From Acetobacter ghanensis (GTDB taxonomy: Bacteria; Pseudomonadota; Alphaproteobacteria; Acetobacterales; Acetobacteraceae), in the NCBI RefSeq assembly GCF_001499675.1, contig NZ_LN609302.1, positions 466,896-530,895 on the forward strand: a DNA stretch of 64,000 nt, read 5' to 3'. The notes under the pieces are model-generated. The model saw nothing but the letters and a program-made list of their open reading frames with translations, made no database searches and had not been told where the DNA came from. A program made the position numbers and the translations under genes. This document shows positions 17,514-26,926 of this stretch, one piece after another. Numbering within the stretch: the stretch's first letter is position 1; the number at the start of each line of letters is the position of its first letter.

Positions 17514-18539
17514 ATGAGGATCTTGAGTAAAATGACCAGACTGTCCCGTTCTTTTGTGTCAGGTCTTGCCGCCCCGGCTCTGGCGTTGCTGATGAGCACG
17601 GCCGCCCCGGTTGCCGCTTTTGCGCAGGATGCAGCAGCTCCGGCCGCCACGGCTCCGGCTGATGGTACGGTTGCCCCGGCCCCCGGCCCGGCGACCCCCA
17701 CTGCCCCGGACACCGCCACCACCCCGGTGCCGACCGATGGCACAACCGCGCCAGCCCCAGCGGCAGAAGCCCCAGCCCCCGCTCCGGCACCGGAAGCCAA
17801 GGATGAAGCCAACCCGTATGGCCTGTCGGCCCTGTGGTCCAATGGTGACATCATCGCCCGTGGCGTGCTGCTGATTATGCTTGTTATGTCGCTTGGTACA
17901 TGGTTCATCATGATCACCAAGTTCATCGAGCAGGGCCGTCTGTTTGCAGCCAGCAAGGACGCTACCAAAAACTTCTGGACCAAACACAGCATTCAGGAAG
18001 GGGCGTCCGCTCTCGCCTCCACCTCTCCGTTCCGCTACATCGCCGATACGGGTATTACCGCTGCTGAACACCATGAAGGCACGATGCAGGAAGCCATTGA
18101 TCTGCATAGCTGGACCTCCATGTCCATCCAGCGTGCGGTCAACAACATCCAGAACAGCCTGCAGAAGGGGCTCGCCTTCCTTGGCACCGTGGGCTCCACC
18201 TCCCCGTTCATCGGGCTGTTTGGTACGGTGTGGGGCATCTACCACGCGCTGACCGCCATCGGCATTGCCGGTCAGGCTTCCATCGACAAGGTTGCCGGTC
18301 CTGTGGGTGAATCCCTCATCATGACCGCCATTGGTCTGGCTACGGCTGTGCCTGCGGTGCTGGGTTACAACCTGCTGGTCCGTCGCAACAAGGGCGCCAT
18401 GGATCAGGTGCGTGACTTTGCCGATGACCTGCAGTCCATCCTCATCGGTGGCGTGCGTCATGGCAGCGCGGTCGACACCGTGCGGGTCAACCCCGACAAC
18501 TCCCCGACCACGGTCACAACTTCTACACGGGTAGGCTGA
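17514..18539 (+). CDS. exbB: ExbB/TolQ/MotA family proton channel protein
   Basis: About 341 residues. An N-terminal signal peptide ends near AFAQ, followed by an Ala/Pro/Thr-rich linker of about 65 residues, then the ExbB core with three membrane segments (ARGVLLIMLVMSLGTWFIM; FLGTVGSTSPFIGLFGTVWG; ESLIMTAIGLATAVPAVLGY). These carry the conserved GxFGTVWG and TAxGLxxAxPA pore motifs. It forms the stator channel that powers TonB. The signal peptide plus Pro/Ala linker occurs in long-form ExbB proteins. Starts at 17514 or 17532 are both possible. It is followed after three bases by exbD. Confidence 0.93.
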   Translation: MRILSKMTRLSRSFVSGLAAPALALLMSTAAPVAAFAQDAAAPAATAPADGTVAPAPGPATPTAPDTATTPVPTDGTTAPAPAAEAPAPAPAPEAKDEANPYGLSALWSNGDIIARGVLLIMLVMSLGTWFIMITKFIEQGRLFAASKDATKNFWTKHSIQEGASALASTSPFRYIADTGITAAEHHEGTMQEAIDLHSWTSMSIQRAVNNIQNSLQKGLAFLGTVGSTSPFIGLFGTVWGIYHALTAIGIAGQASIDKVAGPVGESLIMTAIGLATAVPAVLGYNLLVRRNKGAMDQVRDFADDLQSILIGGVRHGSAVDTVRVNPDNSPTTVTTSTRVG

Positions 18540-18542
18540 GCC

Positions 18543-18968
18543 ATGGGTATGCAGGTTGGCAACGAGGGGGGGGACGACGAAGTCGTCTCCGCCATCAACA
18601 CGACCCCTCTGGTGGATGTGATGCTGGTGTTGCTGATCATCTTCCTGATCACCATTCCGGTCGCTACCCACACGGTCAAGGTCAACCTGCCGCGTGACAT
18701 GAACCAGCCCACGCAGACCAGCATGAGCAACGTGGTGCTGGCGGTAACGGCGGACGGGACGGCCTTTTGGGATGAAACACAGCTAAAGGACCAGGCGGAC
18801 CTGCTGGAGCATCTGGAAAAGGTGGCTGTGCTAAAACCGCAGCCGCAGATCCAGATCCGTGGGGACATGAAGGCCCGGTATGAAACTGTGGGCAAAATGG
18901 TGGCCGCGTGCCAGCAGGCCGGCATCTATCATATCGACTTCATTACCGAGAAGCCGAAGACGAACTGA
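18543..18968 (+). CDS. exbD: ExbD/TolR family protein, first copy
   Basis: 141 residues with one N-terminal membrane helix (VDVMLVLLIIFLITIPVATH) preceded by the NTTPLVDVMLVLLIIF signature, which contains the essential proton-binding Asp. The periplasmic C-terminal domain follows. It partners ExbB in energising TonB. It begins three bases after exbB and precedes a second, diverged exbD by 72 bases. Confidence 0.93.
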   Translation: MGMQVGNEGGDDEVVSAINTTPLVDVMLVLLIIFLITIPVATHTVKVNLPRDMNQPTQTSMSNVVLAVTADGTAFWDETQLKDQADLLEHLEKVAVLKPQPQIQIRGDMKARYETVGKMVAACQQAGIYHIDFITEKPKTN

Positions 18969-19040
18969 TAACGGCGGGCTGCGGCCCCCGTCCCCCGCGC
19001 TACAGAGCGCGGGCGGCAGGAGTGAAGAGAGTAACTGATC

Positions 19041-19472
19041 ATGGGCATGAATGTCGGGTCGGATAGCACAACGGAAGACGAAGGCATTGTAGACATCAAC
19101 ACCACGCCATTGATTGACGTGATGCTGGTTCTGCTGATCATGCTGATCATCACCATTCCGTTGCAGACACAATCCGTTGCCATTGACCTGCCGCAGGGCA
19201 ATCCACCTCCCTCGACGGAGGAGGTTCCGGTGGTTACCCTTGTGGTGGACTTTGATAATTCGATTACGTGGAACGGGCAGCCGGTCAACGGTGAGGACGA
19301 GCTTCAGGCGCACCTGCGTGAGATTGCAGCCGCACAGCCCAAGCCGGAATTCCACATCCAGCCCAACAGGCTGGCTGACTACAAGACTGTCATCCATGTC
19401 ATGGCCGATGCACAGCGCCTCGGTGTGACACAGATGGGCATCGTCGGGCAGGAACAGTTCGTCGATCAGTAA
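19041..19472 (+). CDS. exbD: ExbD/TolR family protein, second copy
   Basis: 143 residues, with the same layout as its upstream paralogue: INTTPLIDVMLVLLIML with the conserved Asp, one membrane helix, then a periplasmic domain. The two copies share the membrane signature but differ in the periplasmic part (QGNPPPSTEEVPVV here), suggesting distinct roles or a heteromeric ExbD dimer. It precedes the TPR protein by 16 bases. Confidence 0.92.
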   Translation: MGMNVGSDSTTEDEGIVDINTTPLIDVMLVLLIMLIITIPLQTQSVAIDLPQGNPPPSTEEVPVVTLVVDFDNSITWNGQPVNGEDELQAHLREIAAAQPKPEFHIQPNRLADYKTVIHVMADAQRLGVTQMGIVGQEQFVDQ

Positions 19473-19488
19473 GGGAGTAATTCAGACT

Positions 19489-20718
19489 ATGACCATGCGT
19501 TTTGTGCGGGGCCTTCTGTGTTCCGCGACCGTTCTCTCTCTTGCCGTTCCGGCGGCTTATGCGGCGGACACATTGGGGCAGCCGGTTGGTACCGCATTGC
19601 AGCAGGCGCAGAGTGCTCTTGCCGCGCATGATTACACCAAGGCGATGGCTGCGGTTAATCAGGCTGATGCTGTAAAAGACAAAAACGCATATGAAGATTA
19701 CACCATCGCCCAGATGCGCGCTGCCGTAGCCTCGCAGGCGGGGAATGTGGCGGAGGCGACTGCCGCTTATGAAAAACTGATTGCCTCCCCTCGCACTCCC
19801 CGCAACCTGAAAAACCAGATGCTGATGTCGGAAGGGACAATGGCTTACAACGCCAAGGATTATCCCAAGGCGGCAGTTGCCATCCAGCGTTATCTGAAGG
19901 AAGTTGGCCCTAACCCGCAGATGCAAACATTGCTGGCGCAGTCCTATTATTTGCAGAAGGATTATGCCAGCACGGTGCGTGTGTTAACGCCCGGTATTGC
20001 TGCGGTCATCAAGGCTGGGCAGAAGCCGGTAGAATCCCAGTTGCAGATGTTGGCAGCCAGCGCCACGGCTCTTAAGGATTCTACAACAGCTACACATGCT
20101 TATGTGCTGCTGGCGACCTATTATCCCAAAAAGGAATACTGGGCGCTGCTGCTGCACGAACTGGTTGTGAATACAAAAATTCCCGCCTCCCTCCAGCTTG
20201 ATGTTTACCGTATCCGTCTGGCAGTGGGTGATATTTCCTCCGCGCGCGATTTTATGGAAATGACAGAAATCGCCATGCAGGGGCATATGCCGCAGCTAGC
20301 ACTGGACCTGATGAACCAGGGTTACCAGCAGGGCGTTCTTGGCCAGGGAGCAGAAGCGCCACGGCAGGCCCGTCTGAAGGCTATGGTTGAAAAAACCGTT
20401 GCCGATAAAAAGGCATCTATCGAGGCGGATGAGAAAGCCGCTCTTACTCAGACATCGGGTAATGAGTTGCTGAATGTTGGCTATAACTATGTCACGTTTG
20501 GTCAGTCGGCCAAGGGACTGGCGCTCATGCAGCAGGCCATTGCCAAAGGTGTTACAGACCCCAACACGGCTCGCTTGCACCTTGGTCTGGCCCAGATGCA
20601 GGCGGGCAACAAGGCTGAGGCCATTCAGACTTTGAAAAGTGTTGCAGGAGATAATGGGGCTTACGATATTGCCCAGCTCTGGGTGCTTAAGCTTAATCAG
20701 CCTGCTGCGGCACACTAA
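19489..20718 (+). CDS. Secreted TPR-repeat protein of the TonB operon
   Basis: 409 residues with a signal peptide (LLCSATVLSLAVPAAYA, cut before ADTLGQ). The rest is helical with TPR-like repeats (AHDYTKAMAAVNQADAV; NVAEATAAYEKLIAS; KDYPKAAVAIQRYLKEVG; AEAIQTLKSVAGD). It is likely a periplasmic scaffold that works with the TonB/ExbB/ExbD complex; that role rests only on its place as the last gene of the operon. No enzyme motif was seen. Confidence 0.88.
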   Translation: MTMRFVRGLLCSATVLSLAVPAAYAADTLGQPVGTALQQAQSALAAHDYTKAMAAVNQADAVKDKNAYEDYTIAQMRAAVASQAGNVAEATAAYEKLIASPRTPRNLKNQMLMSEGTMAYNAKDYPKAAVAIQRYLKEVGPNPQMQTLLAQSYYLQKDYASTVRVLTPGIAAVIKAGQKPVESQLQMLAASATALKDSTTATHAYVLLATYYPKKEYWALLLHELVVNTKIPASLQLDVYRIRLAVGDISSARDFMEMTEIAMQGHMPQLALDLMNQGYQQGVLGQGAEAPRQARLKAMVEKTVADKKASIEADEKAALTQTSGNELLNVGYNYVTFGQSAKGLALMQQAIAKGVTDPNTARLHLGLAQMQAGNKAEAIQTLKSVAGDNGAYDIAQLWVLKLNQPAAAH

Positions 20719-20743
20719 ACAAGTAAGTTTGTAAGGTGTTATG

Positions 20744-20773
20744 AAAAAGGCCGCTTTGCAGCGGCCTTTTTTT
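20744..20773. terminator. Bidirectional terminator, TonB operon and RND operon
   Basis: Stem AAAAAGGCCGCT/AGCGGCCTTTTT with a short TTGC loop and a T7 tail (20767-20773) on the plus strand, and A5 on the other side. It separates the convergent TonB operon and efflux operon; the outer-membrane gene stop is at 20775. Confidence 0.94.
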
Positions 20774-20774
20774 G

Positions 20775-22319
20775 TTACCCAGCTTTTTGCGGAGTGGGAT
20801 TTATTACCCGGCTGGGCTGTGTGTCTGATGTGGTGGTGGAGTTTTCTTTCCAACCGCCACCCATGGCACGGTAGATTGTGACAAGGTTCTGATATTTTGC
20901 GACGGCGACATTAATCTGCGACTGTTGCGCCTGAAGGTAGTAACGCTGAGAGTCCAGAGTGGTCAGGTAGGAATCAGTCCCTGTTTCATAACGAAGTTTT
21001 GCAAGCCGGTAAGCATCCGCCGATGCACTGACCAGATCGTCCATCTGTCTTTTTTCGTCCAGATAGGCTTTGCGGGCCGCAAGGGCATCTGCGACCTCGC
21101 GGAAGGCTGTCTGCACTGTTTTTTCGTAGGTGGCGACCTTGGCGTTACGGGTTGCCTTGGCCACTTTAAGGTTGCCGCTGTTCATCCCCCACGTCCAAAG
21201 TGGGATCTGTAGGCTGGGGTTAAGCCCCCATGTGGTGGCGGCAGCCGTAAACAGCTTATGAAACTGCAGGCTGGAAACGCCGTCTGTTGCGGTGAGCGTA
21301 AGACGGGGGAAGAAAGCCGCACGGGCCGCCCCGATGCTAGCCTGAGATGCCAGAAGGTCATGCTCGGCGGCTTCAATATCCGGTCTGCGGGTTAGCAGGT
21401 CGGATGGCAGGCCAGCCGGCAGATCTGCCAGAACAGACTGTTTGCCCAACGGTAGAGGATCGGGCAGATTTTGCGGGATGGGCGACCCGATAAGCAGGGT
21501 TATCAGGTTTTCGTCCTGCTCGACCTTGCGGCGGGAGTCAGTCAGCAGGGTTGCGCTTTGCTGCACCTGTGTTTCCAACTGTCGGACAGTCAGCAGGTTT
21601 TCCTCACCATGGTTGTATTTATCCTGAGTCAGCCTCAGGCTGTCCTGCTGGCTGGCCAGTGTTCGCTCGGCCAGTGCCTGCGTGTCCCTGTCCCCCAGCC
21701 ACGTAATATAGGCCATGGCAACCTGCGAGACGATGCTGATGACCATCCCCCGCATGTTTTCCTGCTGGTAGAGGGCGCGTTCCGCTGCTTCTTTTGTAAG
21801 AGAGCGGATGCGGCCGAACAGGTCGATCTCGTAGGACGAAAAACCAATTCCGCCAGAATAGTAGCGGAACGGGTTACGCGCCATGCCTGTGCCGGTTTTG
21901 TCGGTATCCAGCCCAGGAGCAAAGCTTAGACCTGCGGCATCGGATGGGGCCTGATACATCGGCCCACCTGTGGCCGAAATGGTGGGGAACAGGCCCGCAT
22001 GTTGCACATCATACTCGCCCTGTGCCGTGGCAATGTTGGCGGCGGATGTGCGCAGATCCCGGTTTTCACGCAGGGCAATGGTGATCAGGGCTTGCAGGCG
22101 CGGGTCCACAAAGAACTCGCGCCAGCCAATATCGGCCGCCACTTTTGGCAGTAGGCTATCCCCCGTTTGGGCATAGTCGGGCCATGCGGAGGCCAACGGT
22201 GGCTTGGGCCGTGTGTATTTGGGTATCATGGTGCAGGCCGACAGGGCCTGTGTTGCTGCCACGGCCATAACAACAGAACGGAGCCGCAGGGAGCGACGGA
22301 AAAAGGACTGAGGAGCCAT
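20775..22319 (-). CDS. RND efflux outer-membrane lipoprotein (NodT/OprM family)
   Basis: 514 residues. A lipoprotein signal ends in the lipobox-like LSAC (about residue 28), followed by MIPKYTRPKPP typical of NodT-family channels. The family repeats are seen, including WREFFVDPRLQALI near the N-terminus and SSYEIDLFGRIRSLTKEA. A TolC-like trimer would carry exported compounds across the outer membrane. It is the last gene of the three-gene operon and follows the pump gene by three bases. Confidence 0.92.
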   Translation of the reverse strand: MAPQSFFRRSLRLRSVVMAVAATQALSACTMIPKYTRPKPPLASAWPDYAQTGDSLLPKVAADIGWREFFVDPRLQALITIALRENRDLRTSAANIATAQGEYDVQHAGLFPTISATGGPMYQAPSDAAGLSFAPGLDTDKTGTGMARNPFRYYSGGIGFSSYEIDLFGRIRSLTKEAAERALYQQENMRGMVISIVSQVAMAYITWLGDRDTQALAERTLASQQDSLRLTQDKYNHGEENLLTVRQLETQVQQSATLLTDSRRKVEQDENLITLLIGSPIPQNLPDPLPLGKQSVLADLPAGLPSDLLTRRPDIEAAEHDLLASQASIGAARAAFFPRLTLTATDGVSSLQFHKLFTAAATTWGLNPSLQIPLWTWGMNSGNLKVAKATRNAKVATYEKTVQTAFREVADALAARKAYLDEKRQMDDLVSASADAYRLAKLRYETGTDSYLTTLDSQRYYLQAQQSQINVAVAKYQNLVTIYRAMGGGWKENSTTTSDTQPSRVINPTPQKAG

Positions 22320-22322
22320 ATC

Positions 22323-25300
22323 TTATTCGTTCCCGGTTGCGGTCTGGGCTGGAGGTGTGGCCTGTTCTCGTTCGCTCTGACGTTTGACGTGAAACACACG
22401 CAGAACCAGAACAAAAAAGACAGGCACAAAGTAGATGGCCAGGAGGGTTGCGGTGGCCATACCCCCGACCACGGCCGTGCCAATGGCCACGCGGGAGGCG
22501 GACCCGGCACCTGTGGTAATGGCCAGTGGGAACACCCCGACCACAAAGGCAATGGAGGTCATGAGGATGGGGCGCAGGCGCTCACGCGCTGCGGTAATAA
22601 CCGCGTCCTCCAAAGATTCTCCACGTTCAAAGGCGGCTTTGGCAAACTCCACAATCAGAATGGCGTTTTTAACCGCCAGACCAACGGTGGTGAGCAGCCC
22701 GACCTGAAAATACACGTCGTTGCTCATGTTCCGCCACAGGGTTGCGGCAATGGACCCCAATACCCCCAGCGGAATAACGAGCATAACCGCAAATGGAATG
22801 GCCCAGCTTTCGTAAAGAGCGGCAAGGCACAGCAGGATAACAATACTTGCCAGCGCATAAAGCGGGCCAGTGGATGAGCCGGAGGAGATTTCCTCAAAGG
22901 ACAGGCCGGTCCATTCAAACCCGATGCCTTCGGGCAGTTTGCTCAGAATGGCCTTGATGGCGGCAATGGCATCCCCCGAGCTGTAGCCAGCGGCAGGCTG
23001 GCCCAGAATTTCGTAGGAGTTAAAGCCGTTGTAATCCTCAACCTTTTGCGGACCAGTCAGCCAGTAACCGCGGATAAAGGCGTTAAGAGGGGCCAGCGTG
23101 TTGGTGTTGGTGCGGATGTACCATTTGTCCAGATCCTGCGGCAACATGCGGGAATCCGGGTTACCCTGAATGTAAACCTGTTTAACGCGGTCATTCCGGG
23201 TGAATTGGTTGACATAGATCGACCCCAGAGCGCCTTCGATTGTTGTGTTGATGTCATCAATCGTAATGCCCAGCGCGTTGGCTTTTTCGCGGTCAATATC
23301 AAGGTGATACTGCGAGGCATCTTCCATGCCGTTGGGGCGCACGGCCATCAGGCGCGGGTCTTGGCTGGCAAGGCCCAGCACCATGTTTCGGGCTGCCAGC
23401 AACTGCTGGTGGCCAAGGTGGGCGCGGTCTTCCAGCTCAAGGTCAAACCCGGTGGCGTTCCCCAGTTCCAGTACCGCAGGTGGGTTGATGGCAAAAATCT
23501 GGGCGCGTGGGTCAAACCAGTAATGCATCATGATCCGCCGTGCGATGGCGGCTGATGTCTGCGATGCCAGAGGGCGGTTTTTCCAGTCTGTGAGGCGGAT
23601 GAAGAACGCACCGGAGTTCTGGCCCTGACCCGCAAAGTTAAACCCGCTAATGGCATAGACGGATTCAACAAGCCCTTTTTCGGACTGAAGAATGTAGTCC
23701 GTAATCTCACGGTTCAGCTTTGTGGTCTGCTCCATGGGGGTGTTGGGCGGCATGGTGACCTGACCAAAGATCAGCCCCTGATCTTCATCAGGCAAAAAGC
23801 CGCTGGGCAGGCGGGTAAACAGATAGCCCGCCAGCGCGCTGATCAGAACAAAGCTGATGATGGACAGCGCGGTGGAGGAGATCAGCTTACGCACGCCATT
23901 CAGGTAGCCTGTGGTCAGCCGGTTGAAGTTGCGGTTAAACCAGCCTGCAAGCCCGGTTGTTTTTTCATGCGTGCCGGGTTTGAGCATGGTGGCGCACAGG
24001 GCGGGTGTGAGCACCATGGCGACCAGAACCGACAGCCACATGGCTGAAACAATGGTGATGGAGAACTGGCGGTAAATCACCCCAACGGAGCCGGAAAAAG
24101 CCGCCATGGGCAGGAAGACGGCCGTCAGCACCAGCACAATGCCAACCAGCGCGCCGGAAATTTCGTCCATGGAGACGCGAGCCGCCTCGATGGGAGAAAG
24201 CTTTTTCTCCGACATCACGCGTTCAACGTTTTCCACCACCACAATGGCGTCATCCACCAGCAGCCCCACGGCCAGCACCATGGCAAGCATGGTCAGGGTG
24301 TTGATGGAAAAGCCAAAAATGTTGAGTAGGCCAAAGGTGCCCAGCAGCACCACCGGCACGGCAATGGTGGGAATAAGGGTCGCCCGGAAGTTCTGGAGGA
24401 ACACCAGCATGACCAGAAAGACCAGTCCGATGGCTTCCAGAAGGGTGATGACCACTTCTTCAATGGAGAGGGTGATGAACGGTTCCGTGTCTAGCGGGTA
24501 AACAGTTTTCAGGCCCGGTGGGAAGAACTGCTCTAGTTCCGCAATTTTGGCACGTACGGCAGATTCGGTGGAAATCTGGTTCGCACCCGGTGCCAGCTTG
24601 AGCGCCATACCCGATGCGGGGTGGTTATTGTAGTAAGAGGACGTGTTGTAGGTCTGTGGCCCCAGTTCCACTTTGGCCACATCCTTGATGCGGACCTGAG
24701 ACCCGTCGGGCTGGACCTTGAGCAGGATTTTTTCAAATTCGGGGGCCGAGGTCAGGCGGGTTGGGCCAATAATTGTGGCATCCAGCCGGATGTCCTTGTT
24801 GGCCGGCAGCCCTCCCAGTTCCCCGGAGGAAACCTGAATGTTCTGGGTCTGAATAGCTGTTTCCACGTCCCGAACGGTCAGGCCGTAGTTGAACAGCTTG
24901 TTAGGGTCCATCCAGATGCGCATGGCGTATTCGGAACCAAACAGCGTGTGGTCCCCAACGCCGGTTACGCGGCTGAGCGGGTCAGAAATATTGGAAGCCA
25001 CATAATCGGCAATGTCGGAGCCGGTCATGCTGTTGTTGGTGGAGATAAACGCCAGAACCAGCATGAAGTTCTTGACGGCTTTTGTAATGCTCAGACCCTG
25101 CGCGGTGACTTCCTGCGGCAGTTTGGGCTGGGCAAGCTGGAGCTTGTTCTGCACCTGCACCTGAGCAATGTCAGGGTTTGTGCCCTGCTCAAAGGTCAGG
25201 TCAATTTCCATCTGCCCGGAGGCGTAGGACTGGGCCGAAATATATTCCAGATGATCCAGACCAAACATCTGCTGGAGTATGGGGCGCACGACCGTATCGT

Positions 25301-25478
25301 TCACCGTATCGGCCGAAGCACCGGGGTAGGTGACGGTAATGGCGATCTGCGGTGGGGCGATGCTGGGATACTGGGCAATAGGCAGCCGCAGGATGGACAG
25401 CCCGCCAAACAGCATGATGATCAGGCTGATCACCCACGCAAAAATGGGTCGGTTGATAAAGAACCGCGAAAGAGACAT
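22323..25478 (-). CDS. RND multidrug efflux pump, inner-membrane subunit (HAE1)
   Basis: 1051 residues, the usual AcrB/MexB length, starting MSLSRFFINRPIFAWVISL. Proton-relay residues are present: the Asp pair in VGLLVDDAIVVVEN (TM4) and Lys in GLAVKNAILIVEFA (TM10). Two large periplasmic loops and twelve membrane helices are expected. Drug/proton antiport is the family function; the substrate cannot be told from sequence. It is flanked by its membrane-fusion and outer-membrane partners in one operon. No local regulator gene was seen. Confidence 0.95.
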   Translation of the reverse strand: MSLSRFFINRPIFAWVISLIIMLFGGLSILRLPIAQYPSIAPPQIAITVTYPGASADTVNDTVVRPILQQMFGLDHLEYISAQSYASGQMEIDLTFEQGTNPDIAQVQVQNKLQLAQPKLPQEVTAQGLSITKAVKNFMLVLAFISTNNSMTGSDIADYVASNISDPLSRVTGVGDHTLFGSEYAMRIWMDPNKLFNYGLTVRDVETAIQTQNIQVSSGELGGLPANKDIRLDATIIGPTRLTSAPEFEKILLKVQPDGSQVRIKDVAKVELGPQTYNTSSYYNNHPASGMALKLAPGANQISTESAVRAKIAELEQFFPPGLKTVYPLDTEPFITLSIEEVVITLLEAIGLVFLVMLVFLQNFRATLIPTIAVPVVLLGTFGLLNIFGFSINTLTMLAMVLAVGLLVDDAIVVVENVERVMSEKKLSPIEAARVSMDEISGALVGIVLVLTAVFLPMAAFSGSVGVIYRQFSITIVSAMWLSVLVAMVLTPALCATMLKPGTHEKTTGLAGWFNRNFNRLTTGYLNGVRKLISSTALSIISFVLISALAGYLFTRLPSGFLPDEDQGLIFGQVTMPPNTPMEQTTKLNREITDYILQSEKGLVESVYAISGFNFAGQGQNSGAFFIRLTDWKNRPLASQTSAAIARRIMMHYWFDPRAQIFAINPPAVLELGNATGFDLELEDRAHLGHQQLLAARNMVLGLASQDPRLMAVRPNGMEDASQYHLDIDREKANALGITIDDINTTIEGALGSIYVNQFTRNDRVKQVYIQGNPDSRMLPQDLDKWYIRTNTNTLAPLNAFIRGYWLTGPQKVEDYNGFNSYEILGQPAAGYSSGDAIAAIKAILSKLPEGIGFEWTGLSFEEISSGSSTGPLYALASIVILLCLAALYESWAIPFAVMLVIPLGVLGSIAATLWRNMSNDVYFQVGLLTTVGLAVKNAILIVEFAKAAFERGESLEDAVITAARERLRPILMTSIAFVVGVFPLAITTGAGSASRVAIGTAVVGGMATATLLAIYFVPVFFVLVLRVFHVKRQSEREQATPPAQTATGNE

Positions 25479-25482
25479 GGAT

Positions 25483-26673
25483 TTACTGCCTTTTTTGCGC
25501 AGGCTGTGCAGCGGAGCCGGTTGTGTTGTCGGTCTGGGGTGTGCTGTCCATGACCGAGACCTTATCGCCGGGGTTTATCTTTTGCGTGCCGCTGACTACG
25601 ACGCGTTCACCGGCCTTGAGGCCGTCGGAAACGACCCAGTTGGTGCCAATGGCCATGCCAAGTTTGATCTGGCGGAGGGCGACCGTGTTGTCGGGCTGTA
25701 CAACCCACACCTGCGGGTCACCGTGGGTGTTACGGCTGACGGCCTCCTGCGGCACCAGCAGGGCGTTGGGGTCAATCCCCTCGTCCAGCTGAGCATGGAC
25801 ATACATGCCCGGCAGCAGCAGTTTTTGCGGGTTCGGCATAATGGCGCGCACGATAACGGTGGAGGTTGTGGTGTCCACGTTAACTTCGGCCAGAGCCATG
25901 TGGCCCTTGAATTCGTACGGTGAACCATCTTCCAGCGTCAGGCTTACAGGCACTTCACCATTAGCCTGCCGCTGGATGCGGCCTTCCGCCAGCTCACGCT
26001 TGAGGCGGAGCAGGGTGATGGCGGGCAGGTTCACGTCCACGTAAATAGGGTCAAGCCGGGTGATGATGGCCGTATTGTTGGTCTGTTCGGCCGTTACAAG
26101 GGCGCCAACCGTAATAAGGGTACGGCCAATACGGCCGGAAATGGGGGCATACATTTTGGTGTAGCCAAGGTTGACCTGGGCGCTTTCAACCTGCCCCTGA
26201 GCGCTCTCTATCTGGCCAGCGGCCTGTTTTTCCGCTGCTACGGCATCATCATAGTCCTGCTGGCTTATGGCGTGTTCGCGGATAAGCTGCTTGTAGCGTC
26301 GGACTTTGGCCTTGGCTGTGCCGTCTATGGCCATCGCCTGCGCCAGTTGCCCACGGGCGGTGTCATACACGGCTTTGTAGCGGGCTGGGTCAATCTGGTA
26401 GAGTTGCTGGCCTGCCACCACATCGGACCCTTCGGTAAACAGGCGTTTGAGCACAACGCCGGTGACCTGTGGGCGGACCTGAGCAATTTCAAACGCATCC
26501 GTACGGCCGGGCAGGCTGGTGTGTACACTCACAGGCTGGGGTTTCATGGTAATCACGCCAACGGCCTGAGGTGGCATCTGCGGTGCGCCCTGCTGGCGTT
26601 TACAGCCAGCAAGGGCAAATAGGGCAACCGTGCAGAGCAGGACCGGACGAAGAGAAAAAGTGTGTGTTGTCAC
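25483..26673 (-). CDS. RND efflux periplasmic adaptor (membrane fusion protein)
   Basis: 396 residues. A lipoprotein signal with lipobox FALAGC (Cys24) is followed by the lipoyl/barrel-sandwich halves (AQVRPQVTGVVLKRLFTEGSD and GYTKMYAPISGRIGRTLI) around a coiled-coil hairpin (residues about 100-150), then beta-barrel and membrane-proximal domains. It bridges the RND pump and the outer-membrane channel. It is the first gene of the operon; 253 bases upstream are non-coding and contain an inverted repeat. Confidence 0.94.
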   Translation of the reverse strand: MTTHTFSLRPVLLCTVALFALAGCKRQQGAPQMPPQAVGVITMKPQPVSVHTSLPGRTDAFEIAQVRPQVTGVVLKRLFTEGSDVVAGQQLYQIDPARYKAVYDTARGQLAQAMAIDGTAKAKVRRYKQLIREHAISQQDYDDAVAAEKQAAGQIESAQGQVESAQVNLGYTKMYAPISGRIGRTLITVGALVTAEQTNNTAIITRLDPIYVDVNLPAITLLRLKRELAEGRIQRQANGEVPVSLTLEDGSPYEFKGHMALAEVNVDTTTSTVIVRAIMPNPQKLLLPGMYVHAQLDEGIDPNALLVPQEAVSRNTHGDPQVWVVQPDNTVALRQIKLGMAIGTNWVVSDGLKAGERVVVSGTQKINPGDKVSVMDSTPQTDNTTGSAAQPAQKRQ

Positions 26674-26845
26674 TTTGGTGTGGCCCTGTTTGTTAAGGGG
26701 TTTTCCGCACTTATCAGGTTCGGCAAGCTTTTTTGGACTCGGGGGTAATGCGCCGTATCCTGCCCCGTTGGGGCGCTTAAGCCAGATGCTGCCTTGTGGA
26801 GAAAACAGAGTGGAAAATTAAGGTGAAAAAACAGTACTAAGTGTT

Positions 26846-26869
26846 ACCTTTAGCCTGCAAGCTAAAAGT
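26846..26869. promoter_or_regulatory. Inverted repeat upstream of the RND operon
   Basis: ACCTTTAGC at 26846-26854 and GCTAAAAGT at 26861-26869 are inverted copies over nine positions with one mismatch, separated by CTGCAA. The dimension suits a dimeric TetR or MarR type repressor. It lies about 170 bases ahead of the adaptor gene start, and the flanking sequence is AT-richer than the genes. Operator function is inference. Confidence 0.4.
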
Positions 26870-26926
26870 GCATCTCAGGCAAGTCAAGAGCTGATCATGC
26901 CAGAAACACAAGCATTATTGCGGGTG

